From contig NZ_MLYP01000060.1 of assembly GCF_001866645.1 (NCBI RefSeq), positions 24,589-88,588 on the forward strand: a DNA stretch of 64,000 bases. The letters run 5' to 3'. Below, one piece after another: positions 51,642 to 59,262 of the stretch. Below the pieces are notes generated by a model. That model saw only the letters and a program-made list of their open reading frames with translations. It made no database searches and had not been told where the DNA came from. This DNA is from Streptomyces colonosanans (GTDB lineage: Bacteria; Actinomycetota; Actinomycetes; Streptomycetales; Streptomycetaceae). The position numbers were made by a program, and so were the translations under genes. The number at the start of each line of letters is the position of its first letter. Position 1 is the first letter of the stretch.

Positions 51642-54098
51642 CTACAGCGCTCCCGCCACCACCGCGACCGTCTTCGGCAGTGACACGCCCGAGCCGTCAC
51701 GCCGCGGGTCGAGTTCCGGCAGCTCGGCGGGCGCGCCGTTCTTCTGCGCGGCCAGGGCCGGCACCGCGCCCGCCCAGGCGAACGCCAGGCAGTCCTCGCC
51801 CTTCAGGAACCGCTGGCAGCGGACGCCGCCCGTGGCGCGGCCCTTGCGCGGGTACTGGTCGAACGGCGTCATCTTGGCCGTCGTCTGGACCGAGTCGTCC
51901 AGCGTGCCGCGCGAGCCGGCGACCGTGAAGACCACCGCGTCCACCGCCGGGTCCACCGCCGTGAAGGAGAGCACCTTCGCGCCGTCCGAGAGCTTGACCC
52001 CGGCCATGCCGCCCGCGGGGCGGCCCTGTGGGCGCACCTGGGACGCCGGGTAGCGCAGCAACTGCGCATCGTCCGTGATGAAGACCAAATCCTCCTCGCC
52101 GGTGCGCAGTTCGACCGCGCCGACGATCCGGTCGTCCTCCTTGAGCGTGATGACCTCCAACTCCTCCTTGTTCGCCGGGTAGTCGGGCACCACGCGCTTG
52201 ACGACGCCCTGTTCCGTGCCGAGCGCGAGGCCCGGGGAGGACTCGTCCAGCGTCATCAGGCAGACCACCGTCTCGTCCGCCTCCAGGGAGACGAACTCCG
52301 AGATCGGCGCGCCCCCGGACAGGCTCGGCCGCGCCGCCGTCTCCGGCAGCTGCGGAAGGTCGATCACATTCAGCCGCAGCAGCCGTCCCGTGGACGTCAC
52401 CACGCCCACCTCGCCGCGTGCCGTCGCCGGGACGGCGGAGACGATCACGTCGTGCTTCGCGCGCCTGCCGTCACTCTCCTCCGTGAACGGGTCACCGTTC
52501 GCCGTGCGGGCCAGCAGGCCCGTCGACGACATCAGCACCCGGCACGGGGCGTCCTCGACCTGGAGCGGGACAGTCGGGGCCGGGGCGCCGGAGGACTCCA
52601 GCAGTACCGTGCGCCGCTCCGTGCCGAACTTCTTGGCCACCGCGGCCAGTTCCGTGGAGACCAGCTTGCGCAGCTCCGCGTCCGACTCCAGGATCCGGGT
52701 CAGCTCCTCGATCTCGGCGTTGAGCCTGTCCTTCTCCGCCTCCAGTTCGATGCGGTCGTACTTGGTGAGGCGGCGCAGCGGGGTGTCGAGGATGTACTGC
52801 GTCTGGATCTCGCTCAGCGAGAAGCGCTCCATCAGGCGCTCCTTCGCCTGGGCGGAGTTCTCGCTGGAGCGGATCAGGCGGATGACCTCGTCGATGTCCA
52901 CCAGCGCCGTGAGCAGGCCCTCGACCAGGTGGAGGCGGTCGCGCCGCTTGCCGCGGCGGAACTCCGAGCGGCGCCGTACGACGTCGAAGCGGTGGTCGAG
53001 GTAGACCTCCAGCAGCTCCTTGAGCCCCAGCGTGAGCGGCTGCCCGTCGACCAGCGCCACGTTGTTGATGCCGAAGGACTCCTCCATCGGCGTCAGCTTG
53101 TAGAGCTGCCCCAGGACCGCCTCCGGCACAAAGCCGTTCTTGATCTCGATGACGAGGCGCAACCCGTGCTCGCGGTCGGTGAGGTCCTTGACGTCGGCGA
53201 TGCCCTGGAGCTTCTTCGAACCGACCAGGTCCTTGATCTTGGCGATCACCTTCTCCGGGCCGACCGCGAAGGGCAGTTCGGTGACGACGAGGCCCTTGCG
53301 GCGCGCCGTCACGTTCTCCACGGACACCGTGGCCCGGATCTTGAACGTGCCGCGCCCCGTCTCGTAGGCGTCACGGATCCCGGAGAGACCGACGATCCTG
53401 CCCCCGGTGGGCAGATCGGGGCCCGGGACGTGCTTCATCAGGGCTTCCAGATCCGCGTTCGGATACCTGATCAGATGGCGGGCGGCCGCGATCACCTCGC
53501 GCAGGTTGTGCGGCGGCATGTTGGTGGCCATGCCGACCGCGATGCCCGACGAGCCGTTCACCAGGAGGTTCGGAAAGGCGGCGGGCAGGGCCACCGGCTC
53601 CTGCTCCTGGCCGTCGTAGTTGGGGGCGAAGTCGACCGTGTCCTCGTCGATCGACTCGGTCATCAGGCTCGTCGCCTCGGCCATGCGGCACTCGGTGTAA
53701 CGCATGGCGGCAGGCGGGTCGTCGTTGCCCAGCGAGCCGAAGTTGCCGTGGCCGTCGACCAGGGGGACACGCATCGAGAACGGCTGGGCCAGGCGCACCA
53801 GGGCGTCGTAGATCGACGCGTCTCCGTGCGGGTGCAACTTGCCCATGACCTCGCCGACGACGCGGGCGCACTTCACATAGCCGCGCTCGGGGCGCAGCCC
53901 CATCTCGTTCATCTGGTAGACGATCCGCCGGTGCACCGGCTTGAGGCCGTCACGTGCGTCCGGCAGGGCCCTGGAGTAGATGACCGAGTACGCGTACTCG
54001 AGGAAGGAGCCCTGCATCTCGTCGACGACGTCGATGTCGAGGATCTTCTCCTCGTACGAGTCCTCGGGCGGCGGGGTCTTCGTGCTGCGGCGGGCCAT
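51642..54098 (-). CDS. parC: DNA topoisomerase IV subunit A (GyrA-like)
   Basis: DNA-cutting subunit that pairs with the ParE encoded at 32863-34986. The 818-residue protein starts ARRSTKTPPPEDSYEEKI. The breakage-reunion domain (about 20-480) has GLKPVHRRIVYQM, KLHPHGDASIYDALVRLAQPF (QRDR region with Asp where fluoroquinolones contact) and the catalytic Tyr in AAMRYTECRM (about 126). The C-terminal beta-pinwheel (about 510-800) has repeated blades such as VGVVTSTGRLLRLNV, and GVKRVVPDY. It lacks the GyrA box QRRGGKG, supporting ParC over GyrA. ATG with AAGGAG 9 nt upstream. Convergent with the CobW-like gene with only 1 bp between stops. Confidence 0.94.
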   Translation of the reverse strand: MARRSTKTPPPEDSYEEKILDIDVVDEMQGSFLEYAYSVIYSRALPDARDGLKPVHRRIVYQMNEMGLRPERGYVKCARVVGEVMGKLHPHGDASIYDALVRLAQPFSMRVPLVDGHGNFGSLGNDDPPAAMRYTECRMAEATSLMTESIDEDTVDFAPNYDGQEQEPVALPAAFPNLLVNGSSGIAVGMATNMPPHNLREVIAAARHLIRYPNADLEALMKHVPGPDLPTGGRIVGLSGIRDAYETGRGTFKIRATVSVENVTARRKGLVVTELPFAVGPEKVIAKIKDLVGSKKLQGIADVKDLTDREHGLRLVIEIKNGFVPEAVLGQLYKLTPMEESFGINNVALVDGQPLTLGLKELLEVYLDHRFDVVRRRSEFRRGKRRDRLHLVEGLLTALVDIDEVIRLIRSSENSAQAKERLMERFSLSEIQTQYILDTPLRRLTKYDRIELEAEKDRLNAEIEELTRILESDAELRKLVSTELAAVAKKFGTERRTVLLESSGAPAPTVPLQVEDAPCRVLMSSTGLLARTANGDPFTEESDGRRAKHDVIVSAVPATARGEVGVVTSTGRLLRLNVIDLPQLPETAARPSLSGGAPISEFVSLEADETVVCLMTLDESSPGLALGTEQGVVKRVVPDYPANKEELEVITLKEDDRIVGAVELRTGEEDLVFITDDAQLLRYPASQVRPQGRPAGGMAGVKLSDGAKVLSFTAVDPAVDAVVFTVAGSRGTLDDSVQTTAKMTPFDQYPRKGRATGGVRCQRFLKGEDCLAFAWAGAVPALAAQKNGAPAELPELDPRRDGSGVSLPKTVAVVAGAL

Positions 54099-54556
54099 CG
54101 CTGCCGGCTCCTTCACAGTCTGTGCTGGGCATGAACGGATGTCTGTCGCGGACCATTGTGGCCCGCCGCACCGACAACGCGGACCATGCCCCGTCCTTGG
54201 GGCCCGGGCCCGGGGCACGCGCACCTGGACCGCGGCTTCCTCGGTGCCGGGTGGCGACGACCGCGATCCGCTCCCGGACCGGCTCGCTCCCGGAGCGGCC
54301 GAGGGACGGTCGTGGCGGTCGGCCCCGGCCCACCGGGGCACGCCCCGCCGTCCGCGGATCGCCGCACGATGCCGGTACCCGGCACGTCAACCGCGCATGC
54401 CATCCCCCACCCCCCGTGATCCCTCCGTAATCATGGTCTCGCTCTCGGCGTACGACGCCCGGGAACTTCGCCACCCGTCCGCACGCTTGCATACAGTGAC
54501 AGGAACGGCAGGAAACTGTGGTTTCCGCGACAGCTTCCGCGATCGAAGGGACGTAC
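54099..54556. other. Divergent promoter region parC / M16 peptidase
   Basis: 458 bp without a supported gene. It must hold both promoters. GTAATC near 54427 may be part of the M16 promoter; no clear operator or hairpin pattern was identified. Confidence 0.4.
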
Positions 54557-55933
54557 ATGCCCATGGGTCACACGGCCACAGCCGAGGCAGGCTCCGGCGG
54601 CCTGACAGCGACCGAGCACCGTCTGGCCAACGGCCTGCGCGTGGTGCTCTCCGAGGACCACCTGACCCCGGTCGCGGCGGTGTGCCTCTGGTACGACGTC
54701 GGCTCGCGTCACGAGGTCAAGGGGCGCACGGGCCTCGCCCACCTCTTCGAGCACCTGATGTTCCAGGGGTCGGCCCAGGTCAAGGGCAACGGCCACTTCG
54801 AGCTGGTGCAGGGCGCCGGCGGCTCGCTCAACGGCACGACCAGCTTCGAGCGCACGAACTACTTCGAGACCATGCCGACCCACCAGCTGGAGCTCGCCCT
54901 CTGGCTGGAGGCCGACCGCATGGGTTCCCTGCTCGCCGCGCTCGACGACGAGTCCATGGAGAATCAGCGGGACGTCGTGAAGAACGAGCGCCGCCAGCGC
55001 TACGACAACGTCCCGTACGGCACCGCCTTCGAGAAGATGACCGCCCTCGCCTACCCGCAGGGTCACCCGTACCACCACACGCCGATCGGGTCGATGGCGG
55101 ACCTGGACGCGGCCACCCTGGAGGACGCGCGTGCCTTCTTCCGCACGTACTACGCGCCCAACAACGCGGTCCTCTCCGTCGTCGGCGACATCGACCCCAA
55201 GCAGACCCTTGCCTGGATCGAGAAGTACTTCGGGTCCATCCCGTCCCACGACGGCAAGCCCGAACCCCGCGACGGCTCACTGCCCGACATCATCGGCGAG
55301 CAGCTGCGCGAGGTCGTCGAGGAGGAGGTTCCGGCGCGTGCCCTGATGGCCGCCTACCGGCTGCCGCATGACGGCACGCGTGCGTGCGACGCGGCCGACC
55401 TGGCGCTCACCATCCTCGGCGGCGGCGAGTCCTCCCGCTTCTACAACCGGCTCGTACGGCGGGACCGCACCGCCGTCGCCGCCGGGTTCGGCCTGCTGCG
55501 GCTCGCCGGGGCGCCCTCCCTGGGCTGGCTGGACGTGAAGACCTCCGGCGATGTCGAGGTGCCCGTCATCGAGTCCGCCATCGACGAGGAACTCGCCCGG
55601 TTCGCCGAGGAAGGCCCCACAGTCGAGGAAATGGAGCGAGCCCAGGCCCAGTTGGAGCGCGAGTGGCTGGACCGGCTCGGCACGGTCTCGGGCCGCGCCG
55701 ACGAACTGTGCCGTTACGCCGTGCTGTTCGGCGACCCACAGCTCGCCCTGACCGCCGTGAAGCGCGTGCTCGAGGTCACCGCCGAGGAGGTGCAGGAGAT
55801 CGCCAAGGCCCGGCTGCGCCCGGACAACCGCGCAGTGCTCGTGTACGAGCCGGTCAGCGCCGAGGCCGAGACCCCGGAAGCCGAAACAACCGCCGCCGAA
55901 GGCACCAGCAACGACGAGGAGTCGGCGAAGTGA
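54557..55933 (+). CDS. M16 family zinc metallopeptidase, catalytic subunit
   Basis: Pitrilysin/MPP-like peptidase of 458 residues. The zinc motif HLFEHLMFQG (HxxEH, about 62-66) with downstream Glu (ERRQRYDN region, about 140) is intact, so this is the active member of the pair. N-terminal M16 domain about 15-165, C-terminal M16_C domain about 170-350 with YYAPNNAVLSVVGDID. The last 25 residues are Glu/Thr-rich. ATG at 54557 with AAGGGA 6 nt upstream; a second ATG lies two codons on. The TGA overlaps the GTG of the second M16 gene, so the two subunits are made together. Confidence 0.93.
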   Translation: MPMGHTATAEAGSGGLTATEHRLANGLRVVLSEDHLTPVAAVCLWYDVGSRHEVKGRTGLAHLFEHLMFQGSAQVKGNGHFELVQGAGGSLNGTTSFERTNYFETMPTHQLELALWLEADRMGSLLAALDDESMENQRDVVKNERRQRYDNVPYGTAFEKMTALAYPQGHPYHHTPIGSMADLDAATLEDARAFFRTYYAPNNAVLSVVGDIDPKQTLAWIEKYFGSIPSHDGKPEPRDGSLPDIIGEQLREVVEEEVPARALMAAYRLPHDGTRACDAADLALTILGGGESSRFYNRLVRRDRTAVAAGFGLLRLAGAPSLGWLDVKTSGDVEVPVIESAIDEELARFAEEGPTVEEMERAQAQLEREWLDRLGTVSGRADELCRYAVLFGDPQLALTAVKRVLEVTAEEVQEIAKARLRPDNRAVLVYEPVSAEAETPEAETTAAEGTSNDEESAK

Positions 55934-57318
55934 CCGAGCTCGCGACCATGGACTTCCACCCGCAGCCCCAGCCCGGCGAGGCCAGGCCCTGGGCCTTCCC
56001 GGCGCCCGAGCGCGGCACGCTCGACAACGGTCTGACCGTCCTGCGCTGCCACCGCCCCGGCCAGCAGGTCGTCGCCGTCGAGGTGCTCCTCGACGCGCCC
56101 CTGGACGCCGAACCGGCCGGCCTCGACGGCGTCGCCACGATCATGGCGCGCGCCTTCTCCGAGGGCACCGACCGGCACTCCGCAGAGGAGTTCGCCGCCG
56201 AACTGGAGCGCTGCGGCGCCACGCTCGACTCGCATGCCGACCACCCGGGTGTCCGCCTCTCCCTCGAAGTGCCCGCCTCGCGTCTGCCGAAGGCACTCGG
56301 ACTGCTCGCCGACGCCCTGAGGACGCCGGCGTTCGCGGACAGTGAGGTCGAACGCCTGGTGCGCAACCGCCTCGACGAGATCCCGCACGAGATCGCGAAC
56401 CCGGCCCGCCGTGCCGCCAAGGAACTCTCCAAGGAGTTGTTCCCGGCGTCCTCGCGCATGTCGCGCCCCCGCCAGGGCACCGTGGAGACGGTCGAGGCCA
56501 TCGACTCCGCGGCCGTCCGCTCCTTCTACGAGCGGCATGTACGCCCCGCGACGGCCACAGTCGTCGTGGTCGGCGACCTCACGGGGACCGACCTCGACGC
56601 GCTCCTCGGCGACACGCTCGGCGCCTGGACGGGGGAGCCCGCCAAGCCGCGCCCCGTGCCGCCGGTGACCGCCGACGACACCGGCCGCGTGATCGTCGTG
56701 GACCGCCCCGGCGCCGTCCAGACACAGTTGCTCATCGGCCGTGTCGGCGCCGATCGCCACGACCGCGTATGGTCCGCGCAGGTCCTCGGCACGTACTGCC
56801 TCGGCGGCACCCTCACCTCCCGCCTGGACCGCGTCCTGCGCGAAGAGAAGGGCTACACCTACGGTGTGCGGGCGTTCGGCCAGGTGCTGCGCTCCGCGCC
56901 CGACGGCACGGGCGCCGCGATGCTCGCCATCAGTGGTTCCGTCGACACGCCGAACACCGGCCCGGCGCTCGACGACCTGTGGAAGGTGCTGCGCACCCTC
57001 GCCGCCGAGGGACTGACGGACGCGGAGCGCGATGTCGCCGTGCAGAACCTGGTGGGTGTGGCGCCGCTGAAGTTCGAGACCGCGGCGGCCGTCGCGAGCA
57101 CGCTTGCCGACCAGGTCGAGCAGTACCTGCCGGACGACTACCAGGCGACGCTCTATCAGCGGCTCGCCGCCACGGGCACGGTGGAGGCCACGGCGGCGGT
57201 TGTGAACGCCTTCCCGGTCGATCGTCTGGTGACCATCCTGGTGGGCGACGCCGCGCAGATCGCGGAGCCGGTCAAGGCGCTCGGTATCGGTGAAGTGAGC
57301 GTCGTACCGGCCGAGTAG
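55930..57318 (+). CDS. M16 family peptidase-like protein, inactive subunit
   Basis: Partner of the preceding peptidase, 462 residues, same two-domain M16 fold. The zinc-binding HxxEH is missing: the corresponding helix reads ATIMARAFSEGTDRHSAEEF. It keeps the substrate-side RPATATVVVVGDLTG and the C-terminal LREEKGYTYGVRAF motif (the R/Y pair typical of the non-catalytic partner). It thus resembles alpha-type or processing-peptidase partner subunits. GTG start within GTGA overlapping the first gene. Followed by a strong terminator. Confidence 0.92.
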   Translation: MTELATMDFHPQPQPGEARPWAFPAPERGTLDNGLTVLRCHRPGQQVVAVEVLLDAPLDAEPAGLDGVATIMARAFSEGTDRHSAEEFAAELERCGATLDSHADHPGVRLSLEVPASRLPKALGLLADALRTPAFADSEVERLVRNRLDEIPHEIANPARRAAKELSKELFPASSRMSRPRQGTVETVEAIDSAAVRSFYERHVRPATATVVVVGDLTGTDLDALLGDTLGAWTGEPAKPRPVPPVTADDTGRVIVVDRPGAVQTQLLIGRVGADRHDRVWSAQVLGTYCLGGTLTSRLDRVLREEKGYTYGVRAFGQVLRSAPDGTGAAMLAISGSVDTPNTGPALDDLWKVLRTLAAEGLTDAERDVAVQNLVGVAPLKFETAAAVASTLADQVEQYLPDDYQATLYQRLAATGTVEATAAVVNAFPVDRLVTILVGDAAQIAEPVKALGIGEVSVVPAE

Positions 57319-57356
57319 CACGGCGCCCGGCGCGCACGGGCGCGATGACCTCACAA

Positions 57357-57388
57357 GGGCCCTGGTGACTGTTCCGTCACCAGGGCCC
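57357..57388 (+). terminator. M16 operon terminator
   Basis: Thirteen-bp perfect stem GGGCCCTGGTGAC / GTCACCAGGGCCC with a 6-nt loop and T-rich bases shortly after, 38 bp beyond the stop codon. Confidence 0.9.
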
Positions 57389-57544
57389 CGTCTCTTGGGA
57401 GTTTGTCCGTATTGCCACAGAGGTTGCCTCTCTGCCCTGTGGGATGCGCTACAAATCCCGGGATCCGTTTGTTGAGAGCGAGAGGGCCCCTTAGCGTCGG
57501 TCGGGCTGTCCGTCAGGCAGTGCGCCGCATCCGCGGCACCGGAC

Positions 57545-57718
57545 AGCCATCGCCGAGTCCCCGTACGGCGCGAGCCAGGGGAGCCGGGGACCCCACCACA
57601 GCCCCTGGGTTGAATCGGGCGTGAGCCCGTAGGGGACCTTCCTGCTCCGAACCCTTCCCCAGGGCCTGGACGGCCTGGGGACCCCCAGGGCTGACCCGGT
57701 AGGCGAGAGGGAAGGAAA
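57545..57718 (+). ncRNA. ydaO/yuaA c-di-AMP riboswitch
   Basis: The leader of the M23 peptidase carries the ydaO family's conserved pieces in order: CCGGGGACCCCA near 57581, GGGTTGAATCGGGC near 57607, CTCCGAACCC near 57646, and GGTAGGCGAGAGGGAAGGA near 57698-57716, the last containing the ribosome binding site region. In Streptomyces this riboswitch class precedes cell-wall hydrolase genes and is turned off by c-di-AMP. The boundaries are approximate. Confidence 0.85.
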
Positions 57719-57732
57719 GGACCAGCCACTTC

Positions 57733-58485
57733 ATGGCGTTCACCTGCGCCACCGGGAAGCACCGTCGTCAAAGCCGCACGACGCGCACGGCCACGAACGC
57801 CATGGGCGTCGCGGCGCTCACCTCCACCGGAGTCATCGGCACCCTGGCCTCCCCGGCGCTAGCCGCCGACGACTCCGTCGAGCAGACCGGACTGATCCAG
57901 GCCGTCAGCCTCGGCGACTCGGTCGCCGAGCAGATCGACGCCCAGGCCGTCGCCCAGAAGCAGGCGGCCGAGCAGAAGAAGGCCGCCGAGGCCGCGCGCA
58001 GGAAGGCTGCGGAGCAGGCGAAGAAGGAGCGCGAGGCCAAGGAGCGCGCCACGCGCGAGGCCGAGCGCAAGCGCCTGAACACGCTCGTGGCGCCGATCTC
58101 CGGCTCGTACGTCTCCACCGGCTACCGCAGTGGCGGTTCCCTGTGGTCCTCCGGCACCCACACCGGTATCGACTTCCACGCCGCCACGGGGACACCTGTG
58201 CACGCGGTCGGCGTCGGCACCGTCGTCGAGGCCGGCTGGGGCGGCGCGTACGGCAACCAGATCGTCATCAGGATGCACGACGGCACCTACACGCAGTACG
58301 GCCATCTGTCGTCCATCGGCGTCTTCGTGGGTCAGAGCGTCACCCCGGGCCAGCAGATAGCCCTCTCCGGCGCCACCGGCAACGTCACCGGGCCGCACCT
58401 CCACTTCGAGGCCCGTACGACCCCGGAGTACGGATCGGACATCGATCCCGTCGCCTACCTCCGGTCACACGGGGTGAACATCTGA
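57733..58485 (+). CDS. Secreted M23 peptidoglycan endopeptidase
   Basis: Cell-wall hydrolase of 250 residues. A long signal peptide (about 1-45, ending SPALA-A), a Lys/Glu/Ala-rich coiled coil (about 70-115) and an LytM/M23 domain (about 120-245). Zinc ligands are seen in SGTHTGIDFHA (His and Asp) and GPHLHFEART (HxH). YGHLSSI holds another conserved His. Expression is predicted to be c-di-AMP-controlled through the riboswitch in the leader. Start ATG 15 nt after GGAAAGGA. It is convergent with ptsH. Confidence 0.93.
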   Translation: MAFTCATGKHRRQSRTTRTATNAMGVAALTSTGVIGTLASPALAADDSVEQTGLIQAVSLGDSVAEQIDAQAVAQKQAAEQKKAAEAARRKAAEQAKKEREAKERATREAERKRLNTLVAPISGSYVSTGYRSGGSLWSSGTHTGIDFHAATGTPVHAVGVGTVVEAGWGGAYGNQIVIRMHDGTYTQYGHLSSIGVFVGQSVTPGQQIALSGATGNVTGPHLHFEARTTPEYGSDIDPVAYLRSHGVNI

Positions 58486-58525
58486 CGCAGCGCTTCCGCC
58501 ACGGGCGGAGCCGCATGCGCTGCGT
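58485..58525 (+). terminator. Hairpin at the end of the M23 gene
   Basis: ACGCAGCGC / GCGCTGCGT outer stem with inner TCCGCC / GGCGGA stem, beginning right at the stop codon. Confidence 0.65.
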
Positions 58526-58590
58526 GATCGGCTCACGGATCCGCTGTGCCCGCGCCGCTCGACAGCCGTGCGACACCGTCGCGTATGCGT

Positions 58591-58629
58591 CGGAGCCGCG
58601 TCCGCCGTTGAACGGCCGACGCGGCTCCG
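58591..58629 (-). terminator. ptsH terminator
   Basis: Twelve-bp perfect stem CGGAGCCGCGTC / GACGCGGCTCCG with a 15-nt loop that can fold further, 22 bp beyond the ptsH stop codon on the minus strand. Confidence 0.82.
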
Positions 58630-58651
58630 CAGTGCTTCGGTGCCCGGAGGG

Positions 58652-58933
58652 TCAGACGGTCTCGGGCAGCTCCTCGAGACCCTCGGCGACCAGCTTGGCC
58701 AGACGGTCGAGCGCGGCCTCCGCGCCTTCCGCGTCGGAGGCGAGGACGATCTCCTCGCCGCCCTGGGCACCCAGGCTGAGAACCGCCAGCATGGACGCGG
58801 CATTGACGGGCGCGCCGCCGGCCTTGGCGATCGTCACGGGGACGCCGGAGGCCGTGGCGGCCCGGACGAAGATGGAGGCGGGGCGGGCGTGGAGACCCTC
58901 GGCCCAGCCGACGTTGACGCGGCGCTCAGCCAT
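58652..58933 (-). CDS. ptsH: HPr phosphocarrier protein
   Basis: Phospho-relay protein of the sugar phosphotransferase system, 93 residues. The active-site His15 lies in EGLHARPASIFVRAA; the regulatory-serine region reads NAASMLAVLSLGAQGGEEI (Ser at about 47). ATG start with AGGGCAG upstream. A dre-like site lies 27-42 bp upstream of the start, matching the established DasR control of pts genes by N-acetylglucosamine metabolism in S. coelicolor. Divergent from the Pat-type acetyltransferase gene, with an inverted-repeat element between them. Confidence 0.96.
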   Translation of the reverse strand: MAERRVNVGWAEGLHARPASIFVRAATASGVPVTIAKAGGAPVNAASMLAVLSLGAQGGEEIVLASDAEGAEAALDRLAKLVAEGLEELPETV

Positions 58934-58959
58934 GTGATGCTGCCCTTCGGGTGTATCAG

Positions 58960-58975
58960 GGTTGTCTAGACCAGT
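58960..58975. promoter_or_regulatory. DasR-responsive element (dre) of ptsH
   Basis: On the minus strand the 16-mer ACTGGTCTAGACAACC matches the dre consensus ACTGGTCTAGACCACT at 13 of 16 positions, including the GGTCTAGAC core. Position 27-42 bp upstream of the ptsH start codon. Confidence 0.85.
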
Positions 58976-59085
58976 TTCCCATACGGTGCGGCGAACCCGG
59001 AGCCGGCACCGTGTGCCCTCGGGCCTTGGACGGTCCCGGCTCGGTCCCCTCAGCCTGCCTCGCGCCGCTGTCGGACGCGAGCCTT

Positions 59086-59111
59086 ACGACCTGGGGAGCA
59101 ATAGGGAGCGG
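59086..59111 (+). repeat. 26-bp inverted repeat, left arm
   Basis: Begins ACGACCTGGGGAGC and ends AATAGGGAGCGG; exactly the reverse complement of 59224-59249. On the minus strand it is followed by TAAGGC, a possible -10 reading toward ptsH. Confidence 0.9.
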
Positions 59112-59223
59112 GTGAAGGAGCGGCGTCCGGTGCGGTCGATCGCAAGGCGCCGGAAGGTCCTCGTAGCGGAGCTATTAGGACATTTCGGCAACGCCGTGAG
59201 CGGCCGTGCCGGACGCCGCGACG

Positions 59224-59249
59224 CCGCTCCCTATTGCTCCCCAGGTCGT
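59224..59249 (-). repeat. 26-bp inverted repeat, right arm
   Basis: Exact reverse complement of 59086-59111. Ends one base before TAGTCT (59250-59255), the likely -10 of the acetyltransferase gene. An inner 11-bp repeat (GCGGCGTCCGG / CCGGACGCCGC) lies between the arms. Confidence 0.9.
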
Positions 59250-59262
59250 TAGTCTGGGGCCC

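Noticed and set aside
59086..59249. Reading the 26-bp inverted repeat as a mobile element with terminal repeats
   Set aside because: No target-site duplication is visible and nothing inside could be coding; a shared promoter module fits the flanking -10 hexamers better. Kept as an alternative only.
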